DNA of 64,000 nucleotides. Source: Levilactobacillus lanxiensis (GTDB lineage Bacteria > Bacillota > Bacilli > Lactobacillales > Lactobacillaceae). Positions 35,218 to 43,102 of the stretch are shown here, one piece after another. Every line of letters starts with the position of its first letter. Position 1 is the stretch's first letter. Position numbers and translations under genes: made by a program. The stretch covers positions 372,001 to 436,000 of the forward strand of contig NZ_BOLN01000002.1 of NCBI RefSeq assembly GCF_016861655.1, read 5' to 3'. A model generated the notes under the pieces. It saw only the letters and a program-made list of their open reading frames with translations. It was not told the origin of the DNA and did no database searches.

Positions 35218-35275
35218 TGCGCTATTCAGGCGCTGTCACATACTGTATCCCCTACACAAATTTCTGAATAGCGCA
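35218..35275 (+). other. 12-bp inverted repeat after the antitoxin-like gene
   Basis: TGCGCTATTCAG (35218-35229) and CTGAATAGCGCA (35264-35275) are perfectly complementary. The right arm overlaps the base of the terminator stem that starts at 35271, so the two could exclude each other. Confidence 0.55.
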
Positions 35276-35321
35276 AAAAGACGCGACTAACCTTCCGCAT
35301 GCGTTAGTCGCATCTTTTGCT
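35271..35321 (+). terminator. Terminator of the antitoxin-like gene
   Basis: GCAAAAAGA.GCGACTAAC pairs with GTTAGTCGC.TCTTTTGC. Confidence 0.8.
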
Positions 35322-35362
35322 ATCTGCTTTGAACTTATCTAAAATCGTTAAATTTGTTTTTA

Positions 35363-35590
35363 AGTGAAAACGGGTGCTCAATAGTCGTTCCCGCCGGCGG
35401 GCTCAAACCGCCCTGCTATGGGGTCGGTTCCAGCCTGTGAAGCGGGCTTCCACCTCGATTTTGAGCCAAAGGTCGGTCTCAAAAGTCGTCCCGTGGGCTA
35501 GGCTGGGAAAGGACCCCAGCCAAGACCACCGACACAGCTGGGCAGTTTGGCCCGCCTCTGGTCACTGACATGGATCAGCCATTTTACCAA
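35363..35590 (-). repeat. Structured repeat family B, copy B3
   Basis: The core is nearly identical to B2: GGCGGGCTCAAAC/GTTTGGCCCGCC, GGCTGGG/CCCAGCC, TTTTGAG/CTCAAAA. The outer arms GTGAAAACGGGTG and CAGCCATTTTAC pair imperfectly, unlike in most copies. Confidence 0.8.
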
Positions 35591-35646
35591 TCACTATAAC
35601 CGTCATCACTTGACTACTGACTGTCGCCAATACCACCAACGACCGC

Positions 35647-35880
35647 CACACTGGGTCTAGCCCTAACACCAACTCTCGGTCAGAAATCAACCAGGAGTCG
35701 GAGGAAGCCAGGACGGAGACGGCTGTGTCGAGGGTGTTAGTCGGCGTTTTTGAGCCGGCTTACAGCCTGGGACGACCTTTGAGACTTGCGCTTTTCAGCA
35801 AGGCTTAAAGTTGAGGTGGGAGCCCGCCCTTCGGCGGAAGCCGGCCCCACAGCAGGCGTAGTCCTGAAAGCCGCAAGCAG
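35647..35880 (+). repeat. Structured repeat family B, copy B4 (tandem variant)
   Basis: A divergent B copy duplicated 276 bases further on (B5). The closing stem is CAGGAC/GTCCTG (35709 and 35861). Inner hairpins are AGTCGGC/GCCGGCT and CTTTGAGACTTGC/GCAAGGCTTAAAG, plus CCGCC-CTTC-GGCGG. It shares ACGACCTTTGAGAC and the CCCCACAGCAGG end with other B copies. The flank CCCTAACACC...CGGTCAGAAATCAACC is part of the duplicated unit. Confidence 0.8.
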
Positions 35881-35922
35881 CAATTTCCTACCACACTACG
35901 CTACCAACACACCAGAGGCAGG

Positions 35923-36156
35923 TCACTGGGGCTTGGCCCTAACACCAGCTTCCGGTCAGAAATCAACCAGGAGCCGGAGGAAGCCAGGACGGAGACGGCT
36001 GTGTCGAGGGTGTTAGTCGGCGTTTTTGAGCCGGCTTACAGCCTGGGACGACTTTGGAACCTCGCGAACTTCAGCGAGGTTTCAAATCGAGGTGGGAGCC
36101 CGCCCTTCGGCGGAAACCGGCCCCACAGCAGGCGTAGTCCTGGAAGCCGCAGGCGG
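35923..36156 (+). repeat. Structured repeat family B, copy B5 (tandem variant)
   Basis: The second unit of the tandem pair. Closing stem CCAGGAC/GTCCTGG (one pair longer than B4). The variable hairpin has grown to TTTGGAACCTCGC/GCGAGGTTTCAAA, while the surrounding sequence is nearly identical to B4: a compensatory difference between recent duplicates. It ends 40 bases before the stop of the GGDEF gene. Confidence 0.82.
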
Positions 36157-36196
36157 CCAATCATCCACAATCCGCCCCAAACAAGTATAAAAAGGG

Positions 36197-37327
36197 CTAA
36201 GCCACAGTAACCTGCATCCGGCCGTTGCGCTTGGAGTGGTACAGGTTCTGGTCCACGCGGTTGTAGAAATCAATCGGCGACTGGTCATCCCCAGAAACCG
36301 CCGAGACCCCCACGGAAATGGTCACGTGAATAATAGTCTGCGCGGAGTGAATTTCCAAATGGTTCACCGCGGTAAAAATCTGTTTGACGATGTGCTCGGT
36401 CTCAACCAAATCGTACCCTGGGAAGAGAATGTTAAATTCCTCGCCCCCGGTCCGGTAGAGTTTGACCGTCGAATCGTTAGCCTCTAGCACGGTCTGGACC
36501 GTGTCGGTGACCTGTTGCAAGACGGCGTCCCCCGCCGAATGGCCGTAGGTATCGTTGATGTGTTTGAAATGATCGATATCAAACATCATCATGGCCAGCG
36601 GCCGACGACTGTTCTGGTGCTCGTCAAACAGATACTGGATGGCATCCGTATAAGCCGCAAAGTTTTCCGTCTTGGTCAAGGCATCGTGACTGGCAAACTT
36701 GGCCAGCCGTAATTTTAACTCGACATCGTGTGACAACATGGATACATAAATGTAGAGCAACACCTCAAAGATAATCAGGTAGGCCCACTCTTCCCAGAAC
36801 GTCAGCCAGGTAAAATCAAACTTCAGTTTCATCCACAGCCACAGCAGGCCCCCAAACGGGATACCGACCGCCATGTACAGCACCGGTGCCATCTTGTGAT
36901 TGTGATAACGCACCCGGATCACATTTAACGTGATGAAGAACGTCATCATCGTGGCCGCGTGCCCCCACGACTCCCAGTACCCCAGCGACCCGTTGAACGT
37001 CATGTACGCCAACAAAATTGGGAAAAACCAATAGTACGGGATATGAATATTTAAGAAATACGCACAGAAGATAACGGCAATTAGCTGAAAGTTCATGAAC
37101 TCCCAGGAATTGGGCTGTCCCACCACGAACGTCTGGATGCCAAACGCAAAGGCCATCATGTACGCGACACCGTACCACGTGTTGATGGATTCCTCTGAAA
37201 CTTTTAGGCAGTGGTTCCGCGCCCAGGAGGCAATCCAGTTATATGAGACCCAATAGAGCGTGAAAACCCCTAAAACAAAGAACACACTGGTGATAAATGG
37301 CGGCACTTGCCAATGAGACCACGTCAT
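36197..37327 (-). CDS. Membrane diguanylate cyclase (GGDEF protein)
   Basis: The ATG at 37325-37327 follows AGAGGG and starts MTWSHWQVPPFITS. The 376-residue protein has about six transmembrane helices (about 10-190) and a C-terminal GGDEF domain (about 205-370) with MMFDIDHFKHINDTYGHSAGDAVL and the intact active site GGEEF. The product would be c-di-GMP from two GTP. No RxxD inhibitory site lies five residues before GGEEF (VKLYRT there), so product inhibition is probably absent. No phosphodiesterase (EAL/HD-GYP) gene is in the window. The membrane region could sense an unknown signal. Confidence 0.9.
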   Translation of the reverse strand: MTWSHWQVPPFITSVFFVLGVFTLYWVSYNWIASWARNHCLKVSEESINTWYGVAYMMAFAFGIQTFVVGQPNSWEFMNFQLIAVIFCAYFLNIHIPYYWFFPILLAYMTFNGSLGYWESWGHAATMMTFFITLNVIRVRYHNHKMAPVLYMAVGIPFGGLLWLWMKLKFDFTWLTFWEEWAYLIIFEVLLYIYVSMLSHDVELKLRLAKFASHDALTKTENFAAYTDAIQYLFDEHQNSRRPLAMMMFDIDHFKHINDTYGHSAGDAVLQQVTDTVQTVLEANDSTVKLYRTGGEEFNILFPGYDLVETEHIVKQIFTAVNHLEIHSAQTIIHVTISVGVSAVSGDDQSPIDFYNRVDQNLYHSKRNGRMQVTVA

Positions 37328-37408
37328 GGCGAAACCCTCTTCTTTTCTAAATTTTTTTACGTGAATAGCCAGCGCCACGCTTGGCCCTGGTTTTAACGAC
37401 TGTCTTTA

Positions 37409-37688
37409 TCAGCGCCTCCGGGCCGGTGAAAACTGAACCGGGACGCGGGTTGATGCTTGCCGTTCCCGGCGGCGGGCTCAAAGTGCCCTGCTATGGGGTC
37501 GGTTCCAGCCTGAGAAGCGGGCTTCCACCTCAACTTTGCGCCTGAAAACCGGTCGCAAAGGTTGTCCCGTGGGCTAGGCTGAGTAAGAACCTCAGCCAAG
37601 ACCACCGACACAGCTGGTCACTTTGGCCCGCCTCTGGTCACTGACATCGACCAACTCGGCTCAGTTTCACCAGCCCTGCGGCTGACAC
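37409..37688 (-). repeat. Composite repeat: family A outer arms (A4) enclosing family B core (B6)
   Basis: The outer part matches family A ends (TCAGCGCCTCCGGG.CGGTGAAAA on the left, CACCAGCCCTGCGGCTGACA on the right), with arms GTGAAAACTGA/TCAGTTTCAC. Inside, at about 37462-37646, is a complete B core: GGCGGGCTCAAAG/CTTTGGCCCGCC, GGCTGAG/CTCAGCC, and CTTTGCG/CGCAAAG where other copies have CTTTGAG/CTCAAAG. It shows that A and B are modules of one structure. Confidence 0.85.
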
Positions 37689-37828
37689 TGGTTTAACCCA
37701 CAAACGGTGGCTGGTTTTCACCCTGCCATCGTCTGTTCGGTGTATCTTGGTCGCCTTACTCAGCAACCAGCACGGCTTTAAACCGTAGCCACATAACTAG
37801 TTTAACGACCACGTAGCACTGATTAAAG

Positions 37829-37932
37829 GGGTCATTTACGCCTAGTTGCTGGGAATTGATACCCAACACCTACTCTAAATGACCCAATTATTCGTCTACA
37901 CAGTCAATTTATTACCACTTAATTGACTGTGT
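37829..37932. other. Two consecutive inverted repeats in a 460-base intergenic region
   Basis: GGGTCATTTA (37829-37838) pairs with TAAATGACCC (37876-37885), with a smaller pair GTTG.TGGG/CCCA.CAC inside. ACACAGTCAATT (37898-37909) pairs with AATTGACTGTGT (37921-37932). No T-runs follow. They do not resemble families A or B. Nothing else is recognised in 37689-38048. Confidence 0.45.
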
Positions 37933-38048
37933 CCAATATTAGGCTATTTATTGCGGGAAAACTATCACCAGAATGGCCAAAGTGCTGAATTATGTAAACA
38001 ATTATACTAGGCGTCTTAATATAACTATTAACTAATTGTCCTAAAACA

Positions 38049-38080
38049 CAAAAAGACCGGTTCATAATCAACCGGTCTTC
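38049..38080 (-). terminator. Terminator of the GNAT gene
   Basis: AAGACCGGTT, loop, AACCGGTCTT. T-run on the minus strand (TTTTTGTGTTTT). Confidence 0.88.
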
Positions 38081-38150
38081 GTGGTTTATTTAGTTGAAAA
38101 ACTTGTGCTGACCTCGAGCGAACGTCCCCACATTCGGCCCAGGCCTGACC

Positions 38151-38819
38151 TTATTCCTTGCATAGATGATGCTTGGGGGCAGTCGCCAGATCACTGACGT
38201 GGCCCGTGTACAAATACCCGGCTAACTGGCGCGGCTGGTCGGCTGCTGGCCAATCAACTTGCTCACGTTGGCTTTCCTGAAAGCCCTGCTGACGGTAGAA
38301 ACGCCCCAAACGTTCTGCCGCAGTAAATAAGTACACCTTATCAACCGGTGCCGCATCCCAATACTCAGCAACTGTTTGAACCAGCTGGTGGCCGATGCCC
38401 AGGTTTTGATACTCCGGGTCGACCATCAGCAGCACGATTTCCCCCAAGAACTCGCGCCGCTGCAGGCTAGACAAGAGATGATCATCAATCGTGCCCCGCT
38501 CGCGTAATTGCCGTAACAGCTGCCAGCCCCCCGGCCGAACGGCTAAAGCCGCCTTGGCCACTGCCAGTTGCCACAGATCATATGAGCGTTCCTTCTTGCG
38601 GTACTTGGTATCCGCCAAGATGGCCCCCACCACCTGGTGCTGCCACACGGCAACGCGAACGTAATTCTGTTGCGTCAAGCACGTCCGCAAGTAAACGCGC
38701 GCCGCCGCTTCATTTAACCCGCGATTAGATTGATCGAATTGCCAGAGCTGACCGACAATCTTGGCCAACGCCGGCACGTCTGCATAGTGAAGCTCCCGAA
38801 TCTTTAATGGATGCATCAT
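38151..38819 (-). CDS. GNAT family N-acetyltransferase
   Basis: The ATG at 38817-38819 follows AAAGGGGG. The 222-residue protein has the GNAT layout. Motif A is visible as VLLMVDPEYQNLGIGHQLVQTVAEYW, with the acetyl-CoA pyrophosphate loop Q-x-x-G-I-G, and motif B as VYLFTAAERLGRFYRQQGF. It is larger than the smallest GNATs, with an inserted region about 75-120. The acceptor (small molecule or protein) is unknown. It stands alone between terminators. Confidence 0.85.
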   Translation of the reverse strand: MMHPLKIRELHYADVPALAKIVGQLWQFDQSNRGLNEAAARVYLRTCLTQQNYVRVAVWQHQVVGAILADTKYRKKERSYDLWQLAVAKAALAVRPGGWQLLRQLRERGTIDDHLLSSLQRREFLGEIVLLMVDPEYQNLGIGHQLVQTVAEYWDAAPVDKVYLFTAAERLGRFYRQQGFQESQREQVDWPAADQPRQLAGYLYTGHVSDLATAPKHHLCKE

Positions 38820-38992
38820 ACTTGGCTGCCCCCTTTCTGGCGTCGTCACTGTCCCCACAGTCCGGCGCCCAGTTTAATTTTTTCCGTGCTACTCCAATAA
38901 CCATCAACCTGCTTCTATTCTGCTTACTCCTGGCCTCTGCTGTGTTGCTCCCCCGCAGATGGTGCCGGGATGATGCTTCCCCCGTTAATCAA

Positions 38993-39044
38993 AAACCCCT
39001 TCCTGATTAACTGTGACTTATTCTACACAGTTTAGTGAAGGGGC
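38993..39044 (-). terminator. Terminator of the two-component operon
   Basis: ACCCCTTC/GAAGGGGCT encloses AACTGTG/CACAGTT. The minus strand ends TTTTTGATT. Confidence 0.82.
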
Positions 39045-39094
39045 TCCATCTATTTAAAAAGAAACTTTGCTGAGAATTTCTCAGAAACGCCCAC

Positions 39095-40480
39095 TCACCG
39101 CGGCAAGGTCACTTCAAACACGCTTCCCCGCGGCTGATTATCCTTCACCACGATAGTGCCATGGCTGAGGGTGACCAGCTGATGAACGATGGCCAGGCCT
39201 AACCCATTGCCGGCCACGCTGTTGCGCACGTTGCTGGTCCGGTAAAAGCGGCCGAAGATCAAGGCCTTTTGGTCGTCCGGCACCCCCATCCCCAGGTCCG
39301 CCACGGCCACCGTCAACTGCTTGCCCACGGCCGCCAGCGTCACCGTGATGGGCGAGTCCGTCGGCGAATACTTCTGAGCATTGTTCAACAAGCTCGTGAG
39401 GATCTGCGTGAGGCTATCCGCGTTCACTTGTGCCGTGACGTGGTGTTGAACGTTTAAAATGACCTCGCGCCCCATTGACGTGCCGTAATTAGCGGCCGTC
39501 TCCGTCACCAATTGGCTCAGGTCCACGCTGGCCGTGGTTAGCTCCAGCTGATTGGCCCGCGACAGCTTCAGTAAACTCTCCACCAGCCGTTGCATCCGCT
39601 CGGACTCCTGGTCAATGAACTGCAGGGCCGTCGGAATCACCTCGGGATGCGCCGTGCCCCGCCGTTTGACCATGGAAACGTACCCGCGAATCGTCGCGAT
39701 GGGCGTTTTCAATTCGTGCGAGGCGTTGGCCACGAAGCGCCGGTCGGCCTGTTCCTGCTCGCTCAGCGAATGCAGCAGGAGGTTGAACTCGACCGTTAAG
39801 TCGTGAACTTCCTGAGGCGACGCCGGCACCGGTAACTGCCGTTGATAATTTTCCGAAATGTCCTGGTTGATGGCCTTGGTCGTGCCAGTCAGCTCAACCA
39901 GCGGGCGGTTCAGTTGCCGCGCCAACAGGTAAATGAACCAGGTCCCAATCAGTAGAAACGCTAGCGAAATCAGCAGGATCAATTTCACCAGCAACAAGAG
40001 CAAATCCGTGACCTCGTTGAGCTTCAACCACACGTCGTAGCGCACGGTCGGGTCCCGTTTATCCGTGGCGACGTCGGACGCGCGCACGTGATAATACAGC
40101 CCCGAATTTTCCAGGTAACCGAAGTTGGGCGTCACCTGGTGCACGGTCTCGTGGGCTTTGGCCCGCAAGAACTGTTGCGTGTTGGGCGAATAGAGATGCT
40201 TAGTCGGCTTGCCAGGTTTAGTGACGCTGATGCGGATAAAGGTCGTCCGCTTGTCGGCCCAGCTACTCATCCGCCACCAGTACCAGTCATCGCGGTTGGC
40301 CACGAAGGTCCGTTTCAGCCCGCGCACGATGCCCAATGCCTGTTGCCGCTGGACCTCGGCCTGCTTGACCCCGACCACGGAAATGATGACACCACCCAGA
40401 ATCACGGTGATGCCCAGCAGAAGGAGTGCGTACACCTTGGTGATTCGCGCCGCACTGGTATTAAAGAGCGTTTTCTTCAT
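39095..40480 (-). CDS. Sensor histidine kinase
   Basis: The ATG at 40478-40480 overlaps the response regulator's 3' end by 20 bases. The 461-residue kinase has two transmembrane helices (about 17-37 and 158-182) around a 120-residue extracellular sensor, a HAMP region (PLVELTGTTKAINQDISENYQ), the H-box FVANASHELKTPIATIRGYV (phosphoacceptor His about 245), and an HATPase domain with LLNNAQKYSP, VADLGMGVP and NGLGLAIVHQL. It phosphorylates the adjacent OmpR-type regulator. The signal is unknown; the class resembles envelope-stress kinases. Confidence 0.93.
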   Translation of the reverse strand: MKKTLFNTSAARITKVYALLLLGITVILGGVIISVVGVKQAEVQRQQALGIVRGLKRTFVANRDDWYWWRMSSWADKRTTFIRISVTKPGKPTKHLYSPNTQQFLRAKAHETVHQVTPNFGYLENSGLYYHVRASDVATDKRDPTVRYDVWLKLNEVTDLLLLLVKLILLISLAFLLIGTWFIYLLARQLNRPLVELTGTTKAINQDISENYQRQLPVPASPQEVHDLTVEFNLLLHSLSEQEQADRRFVANASHELKTPIATIRGYVSMVKRRGTAHPEVIPTALQFIDQESERMQRLVESLLKLSRANQLELTTASVDLSQLVTETAANYGTSMGREVILNVQHHVTAQVNADSLTQILTSLLNNAQKYSPTDSPITVTLAAVGKQLTVAVADLGMGVPDDQKALIFGRFYRTSNVRNSVAGNGLGLAIVHQLVTLSHGTIVVKDNQPRGSVFEVTLPR

Positions 40481-41165
40481 CAGCGGCACCCAGTTTGTAG
40501 CCCACGCCCCGAATCGTTTGAATCATCTGGCTGGCAACACTTTCCTTTAATTTATTGCGTAGGTAGCGGACGTAGACGTCGACGATGTTGACCTGCCCGT
40601 CGAAATTGGTGCCCCACACGGCGTCCAGTAGGTCGTCGCGGGTCAGGACCTCTCCGGGATGCTGCATGAACGTCAGGAGTAAATCGAACTCGCGCTGGGT
40701 CAGCTGAATCTCGGCATCGGCCGCAAAGACCTGGCGCGTCTTGGTATCTAACGCCAGTGGTCCCACGTGGAATTTCTTATCGTTAATATTTTTTACCACG
40801 TTGCGCCGCAGAATCACGCGAATCCGCGCGAGCAGTTCCTCGGTGTCAAACGGCTTGGTGATGTAGTCATCGGCCCCGGCATCCAGGCCGGACACCTTGT
40901 CGCCCACGTAATCCCGCGCGGTCATCATAATCACCGGAACGTCGTAGTGCCGCCGAATCTTCCGCAGCACGCCCAGCCCGTCAATGCCAGGCAACATCCA
41001 ATCCAAAATAATCAGTGAAATTTCACTCTGATGGGCCGCAAACTGCGTCAGAGCGTCTTCCCCGCTGGCACAAGGAATCACGGTGTAGTCCTCAAACGCC
41101 AGCTCGGCACTCAGTAGCGTCCGCAGCCCCTCTTCATCCTCGACTAACAAAATGGTTACGTTCAT
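40461..41165 (-). CDS. OmpR/PhoB family response regulator
   Basis: This 234-residue regulator has a receiver domain with the acidic pocket LVEDEE, phosphoacceptor Asp in LIILDWMLPGIDG (about 54), Thr in MMTARD and Lys in ITKPF, followed by a winged-helix output domain (QREFDLLLTFMQHPGEVLTRDDLLDAVWG and VDVYVRYLRNKL, about 155-230). It is the first gene of a two-gene operon with the kinase. It was not possible to read target sites. Tandem repeats B7 and B8 lie upstream, between it and the ABC operon. Confidence 0.95.
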   Translation of the reverse strand: MNVTILLVEDEEGLRTLLSAELAFEDYTVIPCASGEDALTQFAAHQSEISLIILDWMLPGIDGLGVLRKIRRHYDVPVIMMTARDYVGDKVSGLDAGADDYITKPFDTEELLARIRVILRRNVVKNINDKKFHVGPLALDTKTRQVFAADAEIQLTQREFDLLLTFMQHPGEVLTRDDLLDAVWGTNFDGQVNIVDVYVRYLRNKLKESVASQMIQTIRGVGYKLGAADEENAL

Positions 41166-41527
41166 GTGTGGTCTCCCCCTTAAACATCCCTAGTTGTTCT
41201 TAATTGCACCTATCTAACCAACAACTTGCGCGATAGGTCGCGCGCCTCATCAATTAACTAATTGAAAGGTCGTCGCTTTAATTCACCTCAAGTGCGGGTG
41301 ATTTCATTTTAGCATTATTTCTCCCCTAACTTAGGCGGCTTAACCAAATTCTAAGCTTTACGACGCCAACTCAAGACCATTCCACCGCAAAATTATTGAT
41401 ACCACCGCCTGTCCAGATAGGCTATAATGGGACATATCTAAACAACGACACAATGTATACATTTGGTGCTGGTTAGATTCAAGGGTCGCCAGCCCACTAG
41501 TCACCAAAATGGAAATAGCCGTCATCA

Positions 41528-41775
41528 ATCACCCATCCAAGTGCGGCTGACTCGGCGTCCCACGGCATTGTAAAAATTAACGACCGTGTCAGTGACCAGA
41601 GGCGGATCAAGGTTCCCTGCTGTGTCGATGGCGTTAGCTGAGGTTTCCCACTCAACTTAGAACATGGGACGACCTTTGAGACCGCTCTTCGGCTCAAAGT
41701 TGAGGTGGAAGCCCGCTTCTCAGGCTGGAACCGGCCCCATAGCAAGGCAGGTTGAGCCTGCCGCCAGAAACGGCA
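41528..41775 (+). repeat. Structured repeat family B, copy B7 (tandem unit 1)
   Basis: The core is at about 41587-41775, preceded by the shared flank TGCGGCTGACTCGG and CCACGGCATTG. Inner hairpins AGCTGAG/CTCAACT and CTTTGAG/CTCAAAG. The core closing stem is degenerate here (only TCAA/TTGA and GC ends remain), so this may be the decaying unit. The unit repeats with a 250-base offset. A fragment of the same flank also lies at about 41510. Confidence 0.75.
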
Positions 41776-41779
41776 ACAT

Positions 41780-42048
41780 CAATCACGCAATTGCGGCTGA
41801 CTCGGACATCCACGGCATTGTAAAAATAAGCAACCGTGTCAGTGACCAGAGGCGGGCCAAACTGCCCGGCTGTGTCGATGGCGTTAGCTGAGGTTTCCCA
41901 CTCAGCTTAGGCCATGGGACAACCTTTGAGACCGCTCTATGGCTCAAAGTTGAGGTGGAAGCCCGCTTCTCAGGCTGGAACCGGCCCCACAGCAGGGCGG
42001 TTTGAGCCCGCCGTCGGGAACGAAAAACATCAGTCAGTTTATTTTTAG
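41780..42048 (+). repeat. Structured repeat family B, copy B8 (tandem unit 2)
   Basis: Outer arms TAAAAATAA (41821-41829) and TTATTTTTA (42039-42047). Core stem GGCGGGCCAAACTGCC/GGGCGGTTTGAGCCCGCC. Inner hairpins TTAGCTGAG/CTCAGCTTAG and CTTTGAG/CTCAAAG. The right arm ends directly before the AAAGGAGG ribosome site of the ABC ATPase gene, so a transcript from any upstream promoter would carry the folded element in its 5' UTR. Confidence 0.87.
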
Positions 42049-42064
42049 AAAGGAGGTTGGGCCT

Positions 42065-43102
42065 ATGCGGGTCACCCTAAAAAACATCACACTAGCCTAC
42101 GACCAGCAGCCGCCCATCCTCACCAACTTTGACTGCCAGATTCCAGACGGCCAGCTGACGGCGCTCCTGGGGCCCAGCGGCAGTGGCAAGTCCACCCTCT
42201 TAAACCTGATAGCCGGCCTGTTAACACCCAACGCCGGGCAGATCATCTTCGATCAGACCGACGTGACCGCCACGGACAGTCGGCATCGCAACATCGGCAT
42301 GGTCTTCCAGGATTATGCGCTGTACCCGCACCTGACCGTCCGCGATAACATTGGTTTCCCGTTGAAAATGGCCCATGTCAAAAAGGCCGCCCGCTACCAA
42401 CGCGTGGCCGAACTGGCCGAGTTGGTTCAGGTGACCGATCAGTTGAGTAAGTTTCCCCAAGAACTCTCTGGCGGCCAGCAACAACGGGTCGCCATCGCCC
42501 GGGCCCTGGCCAAGCAACCTAACCTTTTATTGTTGGACGAACCGCTGTCGAGTCTGGACGCGACGCTCCGCGAAGAACTCCGCGGCGTCATCCGCCAGAT
42601 TCAACGCACGACCGGCGTGACCACGGTCCTGGTGACCCATGACCAGGAGGATGCGCTCCAAGTAGCCGACCAGATCATGGTGCTCGCCAACGGCCGCCTG
42701 CAACAGGTCGGGTCCGGGGGCGACCTGTATCAGCACCCCACCAACCTGACCGTGGCCCAATTCATTGGCCGGCCTCGAATCAACGTGGTACCGCTAGGCC
42801 TTCTGCCAGCCGAGTTCAAATCCTTGTTGCCAACCACAACCCAAGCCACCACGCTGGGTATCCGCAGCGAGGCTATCCGCCTGGCAACGGCCGACCGCCA
42901 CCGCTTGACCGCGACCGTGATCCAGCAGATTCAATTGGGCCGCGACGTCCAAACCCATTTACAAACGGCGCTGGGCCCGCTCGTCAGCACCGCCATCCCC
43001 ACGACCACCGCCACAACGCTTGCCATCACGCTGGCCCCGACCGGCTGCACGCTCTTCGCCGCCGATGGCCACAGTCTTGTGGGAGGTGACCGCGATGCTT
43101 AA
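42065..43102 (+). CDS. ABC transporter ATP-binding protein, UgpC/MalK type
   Basis: The ATG at 42065 follows AAAGGAGG; the longer open frame reads through repeat B8 and is not the start. The 345-residue ATPase has Walker [10 protein letters not shown] (about 39), Q-loop [11 protein letters not shown], signature [14 protein letters not shown] (about 135), Walker B LLLLDEP and the H-loop VTHDQ. A C-terminal TOBE region (about 235-345) is typical of carbohydrate/glycerol-phosphate importers. It energises the two permeases encoded next (8-base overlap). Confidence 0.93.
   Translation: MRVTLKNITLAYDQQPPILTNFDCQIPDGQLTALLGPSGSGKSTLLNLIAGLLTPNAGQIIFDQTDVTATDSRHRNIGMVFQDYALYPHLTVRDNIGFPLKMAHVKKAARYQRVAELAELVQVTDQLSKFPQELSGGQQQRVAIARALAKQPNLLLLDEPLSSLDATLREELRGVIRQIQRTTGVTTVLVTHDQEDALQVADQIMVLANGRLQQVGSGGDLYQHPTNLTVAQFIGRPRINVVPLGLLPAEFKSLLPTTTQATTLGIRSEAIRLATADRHRLTATVIQQIQLGRDVQTHLQTALGPLVSTAIPTTTATTLAITLAPTGCTLFAADGHSLVGGDRDA

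Noticed and set aside
35786-36210. + strand open frames of 76 and 69 codons
   Set aside because: They coincide with repeats B4 and B5; the translated sequence reflects repeat composition.
41528-42048. CRISPR array or insertion sequence for the tandem repeats
   Set aside because: Units are 250 bases with internal hairpins, only two in tandem, with no spacers, cas genes or transposase.
42002-42064. Upstream start of the ABC ATPase frame
   Set aside because: It would translate part of repeat B8; the AAAGGAGG site at 42049-42056 fits ATG 42065.
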